Assembly (NCBI GenBank): GCA_933228675.1
Contig: OW121743.1
Coordinates: 59,700,081-59,764,080, forward strand
Source of the DNA: Stomorhina lunata
Lineage: Eukaryota; Arthropoda; Insecta; Diptera; Rhiniidae
Length of the DNA stretch: 64,000 bases
Direction: 5' to 3'
The stretch's first letter is position 1. Every line of letters begins with the position of its first letter. The translations under genes and the position numbers were made by a program. The notes under the pieces were generated by a model that did not search any database, had not been told where the DNA came from, and worked only from the letters and a program-made list of their open reading frames with translations. Below are positions 14,051 through 27,310 of this stretch, piece by piece.

Positions 14051-15975
14051 AAATTGACCATTTATAGGAAATTTTTCAAAAATTGACTATTTATAGGAAA
14101 TTTTTCAAAAATTGACTAAGGAAATTTTTCAAAAATTGACTAAGGAAATTTTTCAAAAATTGACTAAGAAATTTTTCAAAAATTGACTATTTATAGGAAA
14201 TTTTTCGAAAATTGACTATTTATAGGAAATTTTTAGAAAATTGACTATTTATAGGAAATTTTTCGAAAATTGACTATTTATAGGAAATTTTTAGAAAATT
14301 GACTATTTATAGGAAATTTTTAGAAAATTGACTATTTATAGGAAATTTTTAGAAAATTGACTATTTATAGGAAATTTTTAGAAAATTGACTATTTATAGG
14401 AAATTTTTAGAAAATTGACTATTTATAGGAAATTTTTAGAAAATTGACTATTTATAGGAAATTTTTCGAAAATTGACTGTTTATAGGAAATTTTTCGAAA
14501 ATTTACTATTTATGGGAAAATTTTCGAAAATTGACTATTTATAGGAAATTTTTAGAAAATTGACTATTTATAGGAAATTTTTCAAAAATTGACTATTTAT
14601 AGGAAAATTTTCGAAAATTCACTATTTATAGAAAATTTTTCAAAAATTGACTATTTATAGGAATTTTTTCGAAAATTTACTAGTTATAGGAAATTTTTCG
14701 AAAATTGACTATTTAAAGGAAATTTTTAGAAAATTGACTATTTATAGGAAATTTTTCGAAAATTTACTAGTTATAGGAAATTTTTCGAAAATTGACTATT
14801 TAAAGGAAATTTTTCGAAAATTTACTATTTATAGGAAATTTTTCGAAAGTTGACTATTTATAGAAAATTTTTCGAAAATTGACTATTTATAGAAAAGTTT
14901 TCCAAACTTGACTATTTATAGGAAATTTTTCGAAAATTGACCATTTATAGGAAATTTTTCGAAAATTGACTATTTATAGGAAATTTTTCGAAAATTGACT
15001 ATTTATAGGAAATTTTTCCAAAATTGACTTTTTATAGGAAATTTTTCGAAAATTGACTATTTATAGGAAATTTTTCGAAAATTGACCATTTATAGGAAAT
15101 TTTTCGAAAATTGACTATTTATAGGAAATTTTTCGAAAATTGACTATTTATAGGAAATTTTTCCAAAATTGACTTTTTATAGGAAATTTTTCGAAAATTG
15201 ACTATTTATAGGAAATTTTTCGAAAATTGACTATTTATAGAAAATTTTTCGAAAATTGAATATTTATAGAAAATTTTTCGAAAATTGAATATTTATAGGA
15301 AATTTTTCGAAAATTGAATATTTATAGGAAATTTTTCGAAAATTTTATTTTTTATAGGAAATTTTTCAAAAATTGACTTTTTATAGAAAAATTTTCGAAA
15401 ATTGACTATTTATAGGAAATTTTTCGAAAATTGACTATTTATAGGAAATTTTTCGAAAATTGAATATTTATAGAAAATTTTTCGAAAATTTTATGTTTTA
15501 TAGGAAATTTTTCGAAAATTGACCATTTATAGGAAATTTTTCGAAAATTGACTATTTATAGGAAATTTTTCGAAAATTGACTATTTATAGGAAATTTTTC
15601 CAAAATTGACTTTTTATAGGAAATTTTTCGAAAATTGACTATTTATAGGAAATTTTTCGAAAATTGACTATTTATAGGAAATTTTTCGAAAATTGACTAT
15701 TTATAGAAAATTTTTCGAAAATTGAATATTTATAGGAAATTTTTCGAAAATTTTATTTTTTATAGGAAATTTTTCAAAAATTGACTATTTATGGGAAATT
15801 TTTCGAAAATTGACTTTTTATAGAAAAATTTTCGAAAATTGACTATTTATAGGAAATTTTTCGAAAATTGACTATTTATAGGAAAATTTTCGAAAATTGA
15901 CTTTTTACAGGAAAATTTTCGAAAATTGACTATTTATAGGAAATTTTTTGAAAATTGACTTTTTATAGGAAAGAC
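14050..15975. repeat. 29-bp tandem satellite, about 66 units
   Basis: The unit GACTATTTATAGGAAATTTT plus TCGAAAATT repeats with a period of 29 bp and only point changes (TCGAAAA, TAGAAAA or TCCAAAA variants). Variants themselves recur. The order GACCATT, two standard units, TTCCAAAATTGACTTTTT appears at about 14,938, 15,083 and 15,520, which indicates a 145-bp (5-unit) higher-order repeat. A + strand open frame at 14,647-14,853 is an accidental reading of the array. Confidence 0.95.
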
Positions 15976-16160
15976 TTGTAGGAAAGACTTGCTTTAATTC
16001 CTATCAACATTTTGCATAAAATGTTGCTTACGTTAACGTTAATGAGATTTAGAAAAGTTTTTGTGGGAAAGACTTGCTTAAACTCCTATCAACATTTCTT
16101 ATAAAATGTTGCTTACATTCCCATCAACATTTCTTAACAAAAATGTTGCTTAAAAATTTC
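15975..16160. repeat. Short GCAACAT-type satellite patch, reverse orientation
   Basis: Units such as TCCTATCAACATTT followed by ATAAAATGTTGCTTA are the reverse complement of the units in the first block, placed immediately after the 29-bp array. Confidence 0.75.
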
Positions 16161-17100
16161 AAATATTTTCCTTTAAAAAATGTTATCTTCTTTATTTACC
16201 TAATAAAGAATTTTTCCCTTAAAAAAGGGAAAAAATACAACATTTTCAAATATTTACCCACATTAAATATTTAGCAATTAAAGGCGATTATTTGCAAAGA
16301 TGAATGGAAAAAAAGAACATTAACAACTTCCTTAGTGCCGAGTTGTTTATAAGCAGTTTTTTGTGTCAACAACCATTTGGAAAATTGTTCAGTTAAAGCA
16401 CCAACCAACGACTGATGTTGGATGTTCATTTGCTGGTGAGTGCAGAAAAGTGAATATTATTTAACCAAGAGCCTAAAGTGAAGACAAAAGAAAAACTGTG
16501 AAGTTTTTCGTCATTTCAGCAGTTTTGTTTGTCATACACATAAAAATTGTTTTTCTGCATTTTGCGTATTTGCATTAATTCCGAAACATTAAGTCTTAAG
16601 AATAGACAAACACAGAAAAAGAATTAACAATAGATTTGCAACATTTTTTGCCGTTCGCTGACGAGTAGCAACAATCCCAACATTTTAACTCCTCTTTTAC
16701 ACTCGACTCATATGCATATGACCGTCCCTCCATCTGTCTGTTGTATAAACATATGTTAAGTTTGTGGATTTATATTTTGTTTATTATTCGTTTACATTTT
16801 ACAATTGTTTGTTAAGTGTGTTCTTGTAGTCTTATCAATTGTCAAACAAACTGAGTAAATGTATACATTATGAATGTCATATTCTTTACTCTTTTCTCAC
16901 ATTATTATTGTTGGCATTTATTACTTATATAACAATAAATTCATAAATTATCTCGTTTTTTCTTCAATTGTCGCTGAGAGCTTTATTTTGTATCTATACA
17001 TTTTGTATACAAAAAAAAAACAAAAACTTTGTCGGTTGTTGAACTGCCTCTGAGCGTATGTGAGTCTCAACTTCATAGAAATCATGTTTATTTTCTTTTC
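16160..17100. other. Unique AT-rich region; weak candidate for a non-coding 5' exon on +
   Basis: Non-repetitive sequence. Between about 16,340 and 16,440 it reads like a fly 5' UTR: a TATAAG word near 16,349, an initiator-like TTCAGTTA near 16,388 and GCTGGTGAGTG, a good splice donor, near 16,433. The TATA-to-initiator distance (about 43 bp) is longer than usual and no coding sequence follows, so this is only a suggestion. Confidence 0.2.
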
Positions 17101-18240
17101 CATTAAAATGTTGCTAAGTTTTCTATCAATATTCCTCATGAAATGTGGCTCAGATTGCTATCAACATTTCTCATAAAATGTTGCTTAGATTTCGGTCAGC
17201 ATTTCTAAAACTGTTTCTTATTAAAATGTTGCTGAGTTTGTAATCAATATTCCTGATGAAATATTGCTAAGATTTCTATCAACATTTCTAATAAATTGTT
17301 GCTCAGATTTCAATCAACATTTCTAATAAAATGTTGCTCAGATTTCTAGCAACATTTCTAATAAAATGTTGTTTTGATATCGAACTCCTTTTCTAAAAAA
17401 AAGTCGGTCAGCATTACTAAAACAATTTTTAATTTTTATAAAATGTTGCTGAGTTTGCTATCAATATTCCTGATAAAATGTTGCTCAGATTTCTATCAAC
17501 ATTTCTAATAAAATCTTAAAATCTTCTTTTGTAATAAAATGTTGCTAAGATTTAAGTCAAAATTCCTTAATCAAAGCTCATCAAATTAGGCCGGGTTTTT
17601 TAATTAAATGTTGCTAAGGGTTACTATCAATATTACTACGAAAATGTTGCTAAGATTCTTATCAACATTCCTGCTAAACTTCACCTCAGCATTTCTAAAA
17701 AAGTATGGCTTAGTTTTCTATTACAAAGTTGTTGAGACTTCTATCAACATTTTAAATAACAGATGTTGCTAAGATCAAAATTTACTAAGAAAATATTTCT
17801 AATAAAATATTGATCGGATTTAAAGGAACATTTTTGATATGTTGCTGAAATCGCCATCAGCATTCCAAATAAAATTTTGCTGAAACATTAATCAACATTT
17901 CCTATAAAATGTTGCTAAAATGTTGTTCAATTTCTAATAAAATTTGTTTTGGATAAATAATAAAATTCCTAACAAAATGTTGCTGAAACCTTAATCAACA
18001 TTTCCAAATTATGGCTTAAAAGTTGTACAAATTCACTCCTTACAAAATATTTCTAAAAAAAATATGGTTCGGATTTATAATAAAATTCCTAATAAAATGT
18101 TGCTGAAATCTAATAAACATTTCCTATAAAATGTTGCTCAATATATATAATAAATGTTGTTCGAATGTTCTTCAAATTCACTCCTTACAAAATATTTCTA
18201 AAGAAATATGGTTCGGATTTATAATAAAATTCCTAATTTA
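17100..18240. repeat. GCAACAT-type satellite block 5, reverse orientation
   Basis: The units read AAAATGTTGCTCAGATTTCT then ATCAACATTTCTAAT, about 35 bp. They are the reverse complement of the units at 1-4,450. Here the TTGCT half is conserved and the TCAAC half degraded. The right end passes into the 31-bp array. Confidence 0.85.
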
Positions 18241-18249
18241 ATGTTTTTT

Positions 18250-20750
18250 GTCAAAAATTTTTTACTATAGAAATTTTTTTCTATTAAAAAATTTTTTCTA
18301 TAGAAAATTTTTTGTATAAAAAAAATTTTTCTATAGAAAAATTTTCGTTTAAAAATTTTTTTGTATAAAAAATTTTTCTTTAAAAAATGTCTTCCATAGA
18401 AAAATTTTGGTTAAAAAATCTTTTCTTTAGAAAAATTTTCGTTAAAAAAATTTTTCTGTATTTAGAAAAACTTTCGTTAAAAAAATTTTTCCAAAGAAAA
18501 ATTTTCGTTAAAAATTTTTTTCTATAGAAAAATTTTCGTTAAAAAATTTTTCTATAGAAAAATTTTTCTTAAAAAATTTTTTCTTTTGAAAAATTTTCGT
18601 TAAAGAATTTTTTCTTTAGAAAAATTTTTCTATAGAAAAATGTTCGTTAAAAAATTTTTTCTATAGAAAAATGTTCGTTGAAAAAATTTTTCTATAGAAA
18701 AATGTTCGTTAAAAAAATTTTTCTATAGAAAAATGTTCGTTAAAAAAATTTTTCTATAGAAAAATGTTCGTTAAAAAAAATTTTCTATAGAAAAAATGTT
18801 CGTTAAAAAAATTTTTCTATAGAAAAATGTTCGTTAAAAAAATTTTTCTATAGAAAAATTTTCGTTAAAAAAATTTTTCTATAAAAAAATTTTCGTTAAA
18901 AAAATTTTTCTATAGAAAAATGTTCGTTAAAAAAATTTTTCTATAGAAAAATGTTCGTTAAAAAAATTTTTCTATAGAAAAAATGTTCGTTAAAAAAATT
19001 TTTCTATAGAAAAATGTTCGTTAAAAAAATTTTTCTATAGAAAAATGTTCGTTAAAAAAATTTTTCTATAGAAAAATGTTCGTTAAAAAAATTTTTCTAT
19101 AGAAAAATGTTCGTTAAAAAAATTTTTCTATAGAAAAATGTTCGTTAAAAAAATTTTTCTATAGAAAAATGTTCGTTAAAAAAATTTTTCTATAGAAAAA
19201 TGTTCGTTAAAAAAATTTTTCTATAGAAAAATGTTCGTTAAAAAAATTTTTCTATAGAAAAATGTTCGTTAAAAAAATTTTTCTATAGAAAAATGTTCGT
19301 TAAAAAACTTTTTCTATAGAAAAATTTTCGTTAAAAAATTTTTTCTATAGAAAAATTTTCGTTAAAAAATTTTTTCTATAGAAAAATTTTCGTTAAAAAA
19401 ATTTTTCTATAGAAAAATTTTCGTTAAAAAAAATTTTTATTTGAAAAAATTTCGTTAAAAATTTTTTTCTTTAGAAAAATTTTCGTTAAAAATTTTTTTC
19501 TTTAGAAAAATTTTCGTTAAAAAAATTTTTCTATAGAAAAATTTTCGTTAAAAAAATTTTTCGTTAAAATTTTTTTTCTTTTGAAAAATTTTCGTTAAAT
19601 TTTTTTTTTTTTTGAGAAAAATTTTCGTTAACAATTTTTTTCTTTAGAAAAATTTTCGTTAAAAATTTTTTTCTTTAGAAAAATTTTCGTTAACAATTTT
19701 TTTCTTTAGAAAAATTTTCGTTAAAAATTTTTTTCTTTAGAAAAATTTTCGTTAAAAAACTTTTTCTTTAGAAAAATTTTCGTTAAAAAAATTTTTTCTT
19801 TAGAAAAATTTTCGTAAAAAATTTTTTCTTTTTTTCGTTAAAAAATTTTTTCTATAGAAAAATTTTCGTTAAAAAATATTTTCTATAGAAAAATTTTCGT
19901 TAAAAAATTTTTTCTATAGAAAAATTTTCGTTAAAAAATGTTTTCTACAGAAAAATTAAAAAAAAAATTTCGTTAAAAAATTTTTTTTTAGAAAAATTTT
20001 CGTTTAAAAAATTTTTTCTTTAGAAAAATTTTCGTTAAAAAATTTTTTCTTTAAAAAAATTTTCGTTAAAAAAATTATTTCTTTAGAAAAATGTTCGCTT
20101 AAAAATTTTTTCTTTAGAAAAATTTTCGTTAAAAAATTTTTTCTTTAGAAAAATTTTCGTTAAAAAATTTTTTCTTTAGAAAACTTTTCGTTAAAAAAAT
20201 TTTTCTTTAGAAAAATTTTCGTTAAACATTTTTTTTTTTTTAGAAAAATTTTCATTAAAAAATTTTTCTATAAAAAATTTTTTGTATAGAAAAATTTTTT
20301 GTATAGAAAAATTTTCGTTAAAATTTTTTTTCTTTAGAAAAATTTTTGCTAAAAAATTTTTTCTTTAGATAAATTTTCGTTAAAAAATTTTTTCTTTAGA
20401 AAAAATTTTGTTAAAAAATTTTTCTATAAAAAATTTTTTCTTTAGAAAACTTCCGTTAAAAATTTTTTTCTATAGAAAATTTTTTCTATTAAAAAATTTT
20501 TTCTATAGAAAAATGTTGGTAAAAAAATTTTTCTATACAAAAATTCTCTTCAAAATTTTTTTTGTAGAAAATTTCTTCTATTAAAAATTTTTATTAAGAA
20601 AAAACAAAAATTTTTTCTATAAAAAAACAAACATTTTTTCTAAAGAAAAATTTTCTTTAAAAAATTTTTTCTATAGAAAAAATGTTTGTTTTTTTATAGA
20701 AAAAATTTTTGTTTTTTCTTAAAAAAAAATTTTCGATTTTTCTTAAGAAA
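18250..20750. repeat. 31-bp satellite, CGTTAAA variant
   Basis: The unit TTTTTCTATAGAAAAATGTT plus CGTTAAAAAAA has a period of 31 bp. Units between about 18,640 and 19,310 are almost identical and carry ATGTTCG. Toward both edges units diverge to ATTTTCG with CTTTAG or truncated forms, the usual picture of an array homogenised by unequal exchange in its centre. Every unit contains the perfect dyad TTTTTCTATAGAAAAA or a slight variant. Confidence 0.95.
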
Positions 20751-22610
20751 CGTTTTACTTAAGAAAATTTGCAAAGATCCTTAGCAACATTCTGTTGCTA
20801 AAGTTTTCAAGGATCTGAGCAACATTTTGTTACATTTTGACAGTTTTTGAACGCACAAACAAACATACATTTCATGAGCACGTGTGTGTGCCTTAGCTTT
20901 CTCTCATTGGATAATCGTCTTCGTTAGTTGTTTTCGATTTAGAAAAAAATGGTATCTGCTGTTTTTTTATGGGACTTTTAAAAACGACCAAGTGCTATAT
21001 CTACATATTATAGAGTCTTGGCTTAAAATCTTTGCAACTTTTTAGTAAAATCTTGCTAAGATTCTTACAATTTTATAATCAAAAAAAAAAAAAAACAATG
21101 TCTGTTAAAATAATTATTTCCAGTCACGTGCTAATGTTACGCCATGGGTGAGTGCTCTGGCTAGAAAAAAAATGTATGTTAAACAAATTCATTCATTTAT
21201 ACGTTCATCATCATCTATTTCATTTGAATTTCAAATTTAAATTTTTGTGTTTTGCTGTAATATTTCCTTCATTTCCATGTTCACGCTAATGTATTTTCCA
21301 GCGGTAGCTGATTTTCTAATGCGGCCGGGCATTAGAAGAGTCATAACTGCTCTTATGAAGATTTAAAAATTATGAGTGTTTTTAATGGCTGAACATGATT
21401 TAAATTTTTCTATACAAATATATATAATTATAAATGTACTCACTCATATCCATAAGAATATGAGTTTCAAAAATTTGAATATGAATATTTTTCAAATCTT
21501 GCCTTATTTTTAAACAGGAAGTGAAATCAACAAAAACACACACTTAAAAAAAATTGTTATAAATTTCTAAAATAAATAGACTTCAACAAGAATAAAAGGC
21601 AGCTATAGCTATAGTTTATTACAAATGGGAGCAATAATAAACTTTTATTTAAAAAAATACAAAAAATATAAATAAATTTTTATAATAATTTAGTGCTTGT
21701 TGTTCGTGTTTGTTACAATTTTACATGAATAATTTTTCATCATCATCATCATCGTCATCATGATCTAAAAAGACGTTCAACAAAACACCAAAAAAAAAAA
21801 TATAATAATAACAACATCAACAGCAGCAACAAACAATACCACCGACAATACACAACAAAATGTGAGCAATTATTTTCTACACTTTCGCACATTTTGAACG
21901 CTTATGTTGATGATGCTGATGAAGGCAGGCAGCAGCAAATTAAGTGGGTCAGTGCGCGTCGTCATCACCCTCAGAGCAGCAGCAACAACAACAACAAACA
22001 ACAATATTATAGCAAAAATCCATGTGTTTTGCCTTCGACATAAGCAACATCATCCAACATCAACATCATCAAAAGCCACAAAAAGACTTTGAATTTATTT
22101 AGATTTTTTCCAGACATTGAGACTCCAATTGTATTTCACTGTCTTTAAGCAAAGACCAAAAACAACAACAACAACAGCAGCAACAACTACAACAAATTGC
22201 TGTTGATTTTGTGAAATGTTTGCTGTTCACTTAACAAATGCACAAGAAACCACAAACATATAGAAATTAATGTGTTGGCGTAAATCAATTGTTTGTGTGT
22301 AAAATGTCTGTCTGTCTGACTGTCTTTCCCCTCCCATGTCATACTCGATTCAAGAATCATTTTGTCACTCCGCCTCAGTTAAGAGTTAAATAGAAATGAT
22401 TTATTTTGATTTTAACTTTCTTTTTCTTTTCATGTCAATTGAGGATTTATGACTTCCTGACATTAAAAAAAAATGTATCTCAACTTGAAAATATTTATTT
22501 TATTTCTCAATGCAATTGACATTAATATGGGTAATTTTTAGAAAATAGTAATAATAAGTCAAAACTAATGTTGTCAACAAAATTTTAATGACATAAATAA
22601 ATTATAAACA
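20750..22610. other. Unique region with CAA/CAG-rich tracts, no gene seen
   Basis: A few GCAACAT half-sites lie at 20,780-20,840. The rest is unique AT-rich DNA with CAA/CAG runs near 21,810-21,860, 21,980-22,005 and 22,160-22,200. The open frame at 21,904-22,092 is made largely of such low-complexity codons, and no domain is recognisable. Confidence 0.5.
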
Positions 22611-25600
22611 AAACTAGGACACATAAAAAAGTTCAGCAACATTTTGAAAATATATAAAAAAAATGTTGCTGAACATTTGATTAAAGCAAGTTGCTAGAAA
22701 GACTCTTAGCAACATTTTACAAAAAAAAAAAATACAAAGACTTTACTATTTCAAATAAAAAGTTTCATAGATTCTTAGCAACATTTGTATTAAAATGTTG
22801 CTTAAAGCTAATGTGTCTATAATACAAAATGTTGCTTAGTGACTAGACAATCTATTAATCAAAATAATGTCTGAGCAACATTTGATTAAACATGTTGCTG
22901 TAAAGACTCTCAGCAACATTTTACAAAACAAATAAAGACTTTGCCACTTTTTTTAGATAAAAAGTTTCATCGAGTCTTAGCAACATTTATTTTAAAATGT
23001 TGCTCAAAACTTATGCATCAATAATAGAAAGTGTTGCTTAGTGACAGACTTAGTGACCTATTAATCAAAATGTTGTTCAGATTATAGGCTAAGCAATCTT
23101 TAATTAAACAAGTTGTTAGAAAGGCTCTCAGCACCATTTTACCAACAAAATATAAAGATCTTACCACTTTTTTTAGATAAAAAGTTTTGTAGAGTCTTAG
23201 CAACATTTGTATTAATATGTTGCTTAAAGCTAAAATGTTGCTTAGTGGCCAGACAACCTATTAATTAAAATGTTGTCCAGATTATAGGCTAAGCAACATT
23301 TGATTAAACAAGTTAATTGAAAGGCTCTCAGCAACATTTTACAAAAAAAATAAAGACTTTACTACTTATTTTAAGAAAAAAATGTTGCTTAGAGTCTTAG
23401 CAACATTTTATTAAAATGTTGCTCAATGATCTATAATAGAAAATGTTGCTTAGTGACTAGACAACATACTCGTATTTATCAAAATGTTGTCCAGATAAAA
23501 GGATAAGCAACATTTAAACAAGTTGCTAGAAAGGCTCTCAGCAACATTTTACCAAAAAAATATAAAGATTTTACCACTTTTTTAGATAAAAAGTTTTGTA
23601 GAGTCTTAGCAACATTTGTATTAATATGTTGCTTAGAGCTAAAATGTTGCTTAGTGGCTAGACAACCTATTAATTAAAATGTTGTACAGATTATAGGCTA
23701 AGCAACATTTGATTAAACAAGTTAATAGAAAGGCTCTCAGCAACATTTTACAAAAAAAAATTAAAGATTTTACCACTTTTTTTAGATAAAAAGTTTTGTA
23801 GAGTCTTAGCAACATTTGCATTAAAAGCTCAAGCATCTATTCTAGAAAATGTCAAAATGTTGCACAAAGACAATGCAATTTTTCTCAACTGTTGCTTAGT
23901 GCAATTATTTTATTAAAATTTTGTTTATAGTTTGTTTCTAACTCTTAGCAACATTTTACTAAACAAGTTGCTGAGACTTGGCACTACGTAATTTTCATAA
24001 AAGTTGCTAAGACATTCTACTGAATTGTTGTTTAAATATTTCATTAAAAAAGTTGCTGTGATCTTTAAAGAATGTTGCGCAGATGCTAGGCAACATTTTC
24101 ACAAAATCTTTTTTAAATAGTAAAAAATTGTTCGTTTAATTTTTCAGGTTAAATGTTGCTAAGAGCCTAAGAAACATTCTCAGTACAATGTTGAGCAGAC
24201 ATTAAGCAACATTCCAAAAAATGTTGCTCAAAGTCTCAGCTACATTCCGTCTTAGTTACTTTTGCATTTAAATGTTGCTCAGAGTAAATGTTATGTTTCT
24301 GGAAAAATATTTTTCAGAGTCTATACATCTTTTCTAGTAAAATATTGCTCAGGATCTGTAAGTCACTTTTAACAACTTTTTAATTAAATGTTTGATGTCC
24401 CAAAATTTTGATAAACCTATTTAAAAAAAAAAATTTCTTTTTACAATATGTCAAAAAAAACTTCAGTTACTAAATTGAAGAAACTTGCCTAAACAAAACT
24501 CTGAAACACTTTGCAACATTTTATTAAAAAAGTTGTAAGTCCCCTTAGCAACATTTTACAAAAAAAAAAATAAAAAATACAAACCTTTTAGTACCTTTTT
24601 TTATAGAAAAATGGCATTAGCAAAATTTTATTTAAAAAAAAAGTAGTAAAAACCTTTAGCAACATTTTATGAAAAAAAGTTGCAAAGATCTTTAGCAACA
24701 TTTTATTACTAAAATTTCAAAGAATGTGAGCAACATTTTATTGCAACATTTAAAAAAATATGATGAACTTTGACAAAACAATTTCAAAGATACTTACAAA
24801 GATACAACATTTTACTAAAAAAAGTAACAAATTTTCTTAGCAACATTTTTGAAAGGTCTACATTAAAAAAATATTTACAAACCTTATAGCAACTTTTATT
24901 TTATTGACAAATGACTTGCTTAGATCCTAAGCAATATTTTTCTAAAAAAAAGTTGCAAAGATCCTTAGCAACATTTTATAAAGTTTCAAATACTTTTGAG
25001 CAACATTCTTAGTAACATTTTTCTAAATAAGTTTTTGGGGCTCTAAACGACATTTTATTTTAATGTTGCGCAGAGACTACTCAAAATTTTAATAAAAGCA
25101 TTTTAACAGAAAGATGATACTGAGTCTTTCAGCAACATTTGTACAGGCGCTTCTCAACATTTATATAAATAGTTCCTAAAAAGGTAAATAAGGCTCTTAG
25201 AAACATTTTTCTAGAAAAGTTGCAGGAGCTCTCAACGTTTTAGGTTAGTAAGGCACTTAGCAACATTTTTCTAAAAAAGTTGCTGCGGTTTCTAAAGACA
25301 GTTTTTTTAATGTTTCGCAGAAACTACGCAACATTTTTATAAACACTTCGCAACATTCTCTTAGCAAATAAATAGTTTCTAAAAAAAAGGTAAATGGGAC
25401 TTATATAAACATTTTTGCAGAGGCTCTTAAAGGCTTTGTCTGATTAACTCTTAGCAACATTTTTCTAGAAAAGTTGCTAGATATTTCTCTAGAAAAGTTT
25501 CTAGAGATCTAAGCTGTATTTTATTAGAATGTTGCGTAAACATTTTAATAAGACACTAAGCTACATTTTTCTAGAAAGTTTGCTTGGGTTCTTAACGGTT

Positions 25601-26040
25601 ACATTTTCACAGTCACTTCGCAACATTTTCCAATAAATAGCACCTAAAAAGAAGTAAATGATACTATTAAAAATTTTTTTCTAGAAAAGTTGCAGAGGCT
25701 TTTAACGGCTATGGTTAATCACATTCTTAGCAACATTTTTCTAGAAAAGTTGCTAGAGATTTTGGCTGCATTTTATTAAAATGTTGCGCAGAAAACAAAC
25801 AACATTTTAATAAGACAGTAAGCAACATCTTAACGGCATGTTGCGACACTTCGCAACATTTTTAATAGAGTAATGACATTAATTCTCTTAGCAACAATTG
25901 AACATACACTTCGCAACATTTTCACTCCGATACTACGCAACATTTTTAATAGAGTGCTGAAACAGATTCTCTTAGCAACAATTGCACATACCCTTCGCAA
26001 CATTTTCACTCCGATACTTCGCAACATTTTTAATTTGATT
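22610..26040. repeat. GCAACAT-type satellite block 6, ~210-bp higher-order repeat
   Basis: From about 22,680 to 23,850 the phrase CTCAGCAACATTTTAC followed by AAATAAAGA-type sequence recurs about every 200-215 bp (near 22,905, 23,115, 23,325, 23,535 and 23,730), six copies in all. From 24,000 to 26,040 the half-sites continue in more diverged order, with CTTCGCAACATTTT and CTAGAAAAGTTGC variants. Confidence 0.85.
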
Positions 26041-27310
26041 ATTTCCTTCATTTATAATAATTCCTTAGAAATTTCTTTACTTTAATAAAAGCCACCCAAA
26101 AAAATACTTAGATTTATATGAATGTCTTAAAGATTGAAGGATTTATGATAAAGTTATGATTATTTATACTTTATGGCACGTGACTATGAAATCCGTGAGG
26201 TCTTTTTAATATAAATTTGAGATCTGATCTGACTTTGTATATACTTTCATATATTGTAAGAGATTCCTTTGCGGTTAAATGATGATGAAACTAAAGATTA
26301 AATGTCTAATGTTAACAATTTTTTTGTGGTTTTGACAAACTTTGTATCTATGAAATAAATAAGACATGTATCTTATGACTCAAAGTGAAATCTGCAACAT
26401 TTTAAGAAACATTATCACCATCATAAAGCAACATTTGAAATAAGGAAATAATAGATATTGGTATCAAACAGAGCCAACAAACAATGGCCTATTATTTTGC
26501 ATCTTAACAATTCAATGGGTTTTATAGCTTTCAGTTTTACCAACAGCTTCATTCTTTGGTGCTATAGTCAAATAACCCAATAAATTCTCTAAACGGGGCT
26601 ATAACTTTTAACTAGAGAAAAAAAAACACCCTCAACATGCACCAATTATTTGTGAAACACAAAAGCAGTAAAAATAGTTGAAAATTGTATGAAAAAAAAA
26701 AGCAGCAGACAGGCAGCCAACTCCCTTTAGTGTTAGGAAAAAAAAAGGAAAAAAAAGGAAAAACTTCCTATTTTGCAAATAGTTTTTTCTCCTATTATCC
26801 TTTTAGTTTTATAGTTCCATTTTTTTGTTGTCTATAGCATTTGCAGTTGTGTAACATAGAAATATTGTATATACATATTTTTTTTTATTATTCTCTAGAT
26901 GCTTTATTGACCCAAATAGAGAATTTCCCTATTTTTCTAAATATTTTCATTTTTATTCCTGTTTTTTTTTTTTTGTGATATTAGAAGTGGCCTTTTTTTG
27001 TATTCCTAGAAAGCATTGTTTAGTTCATTAAACCAAAAAAAAATGAAAAGTAGAAAAAAAAGGAATCTTTTTATTAAAAAACTAAACTAAAACATTTCTG
27101 CTTTTTTAGAAATTTTTTTCTAAGGAACAAAGTAATTTTTACGCCATTTCTCGCTATTATTATCTCTACTACAACTCCTTTTGCCATACAAAAATACCCA
27201 TACAATTATTTTGTATATCCTCTATCCTTTAGCATAGTCTGATGATGCGTGTGTGTGTGTTTTAAATCCTGTTTTGATTCCTGTTATGTTCTAAAAATAT
27301 TGTATTTGCC
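26040..27310. other. Unique AT-rich region, left copy of a duplicated spacer at its end
   Basis: No gene is recognised. The last part, about 27,118-27,290, is repeated at about 29,752-29,930 with only scattered changes. Poly-T and GT runs are present (GT near 27,248-27,262). Confidence 0.55.

Noticed and set aside
14050..15975. CRISPR-like regular repeat array
   Set aside because: There are no distinct spacers. The whole 29-bp period is repeated, and the context is a eukaryotic genome, so it is a simple tandem satellite. The same holds for the 31-bp arrays.
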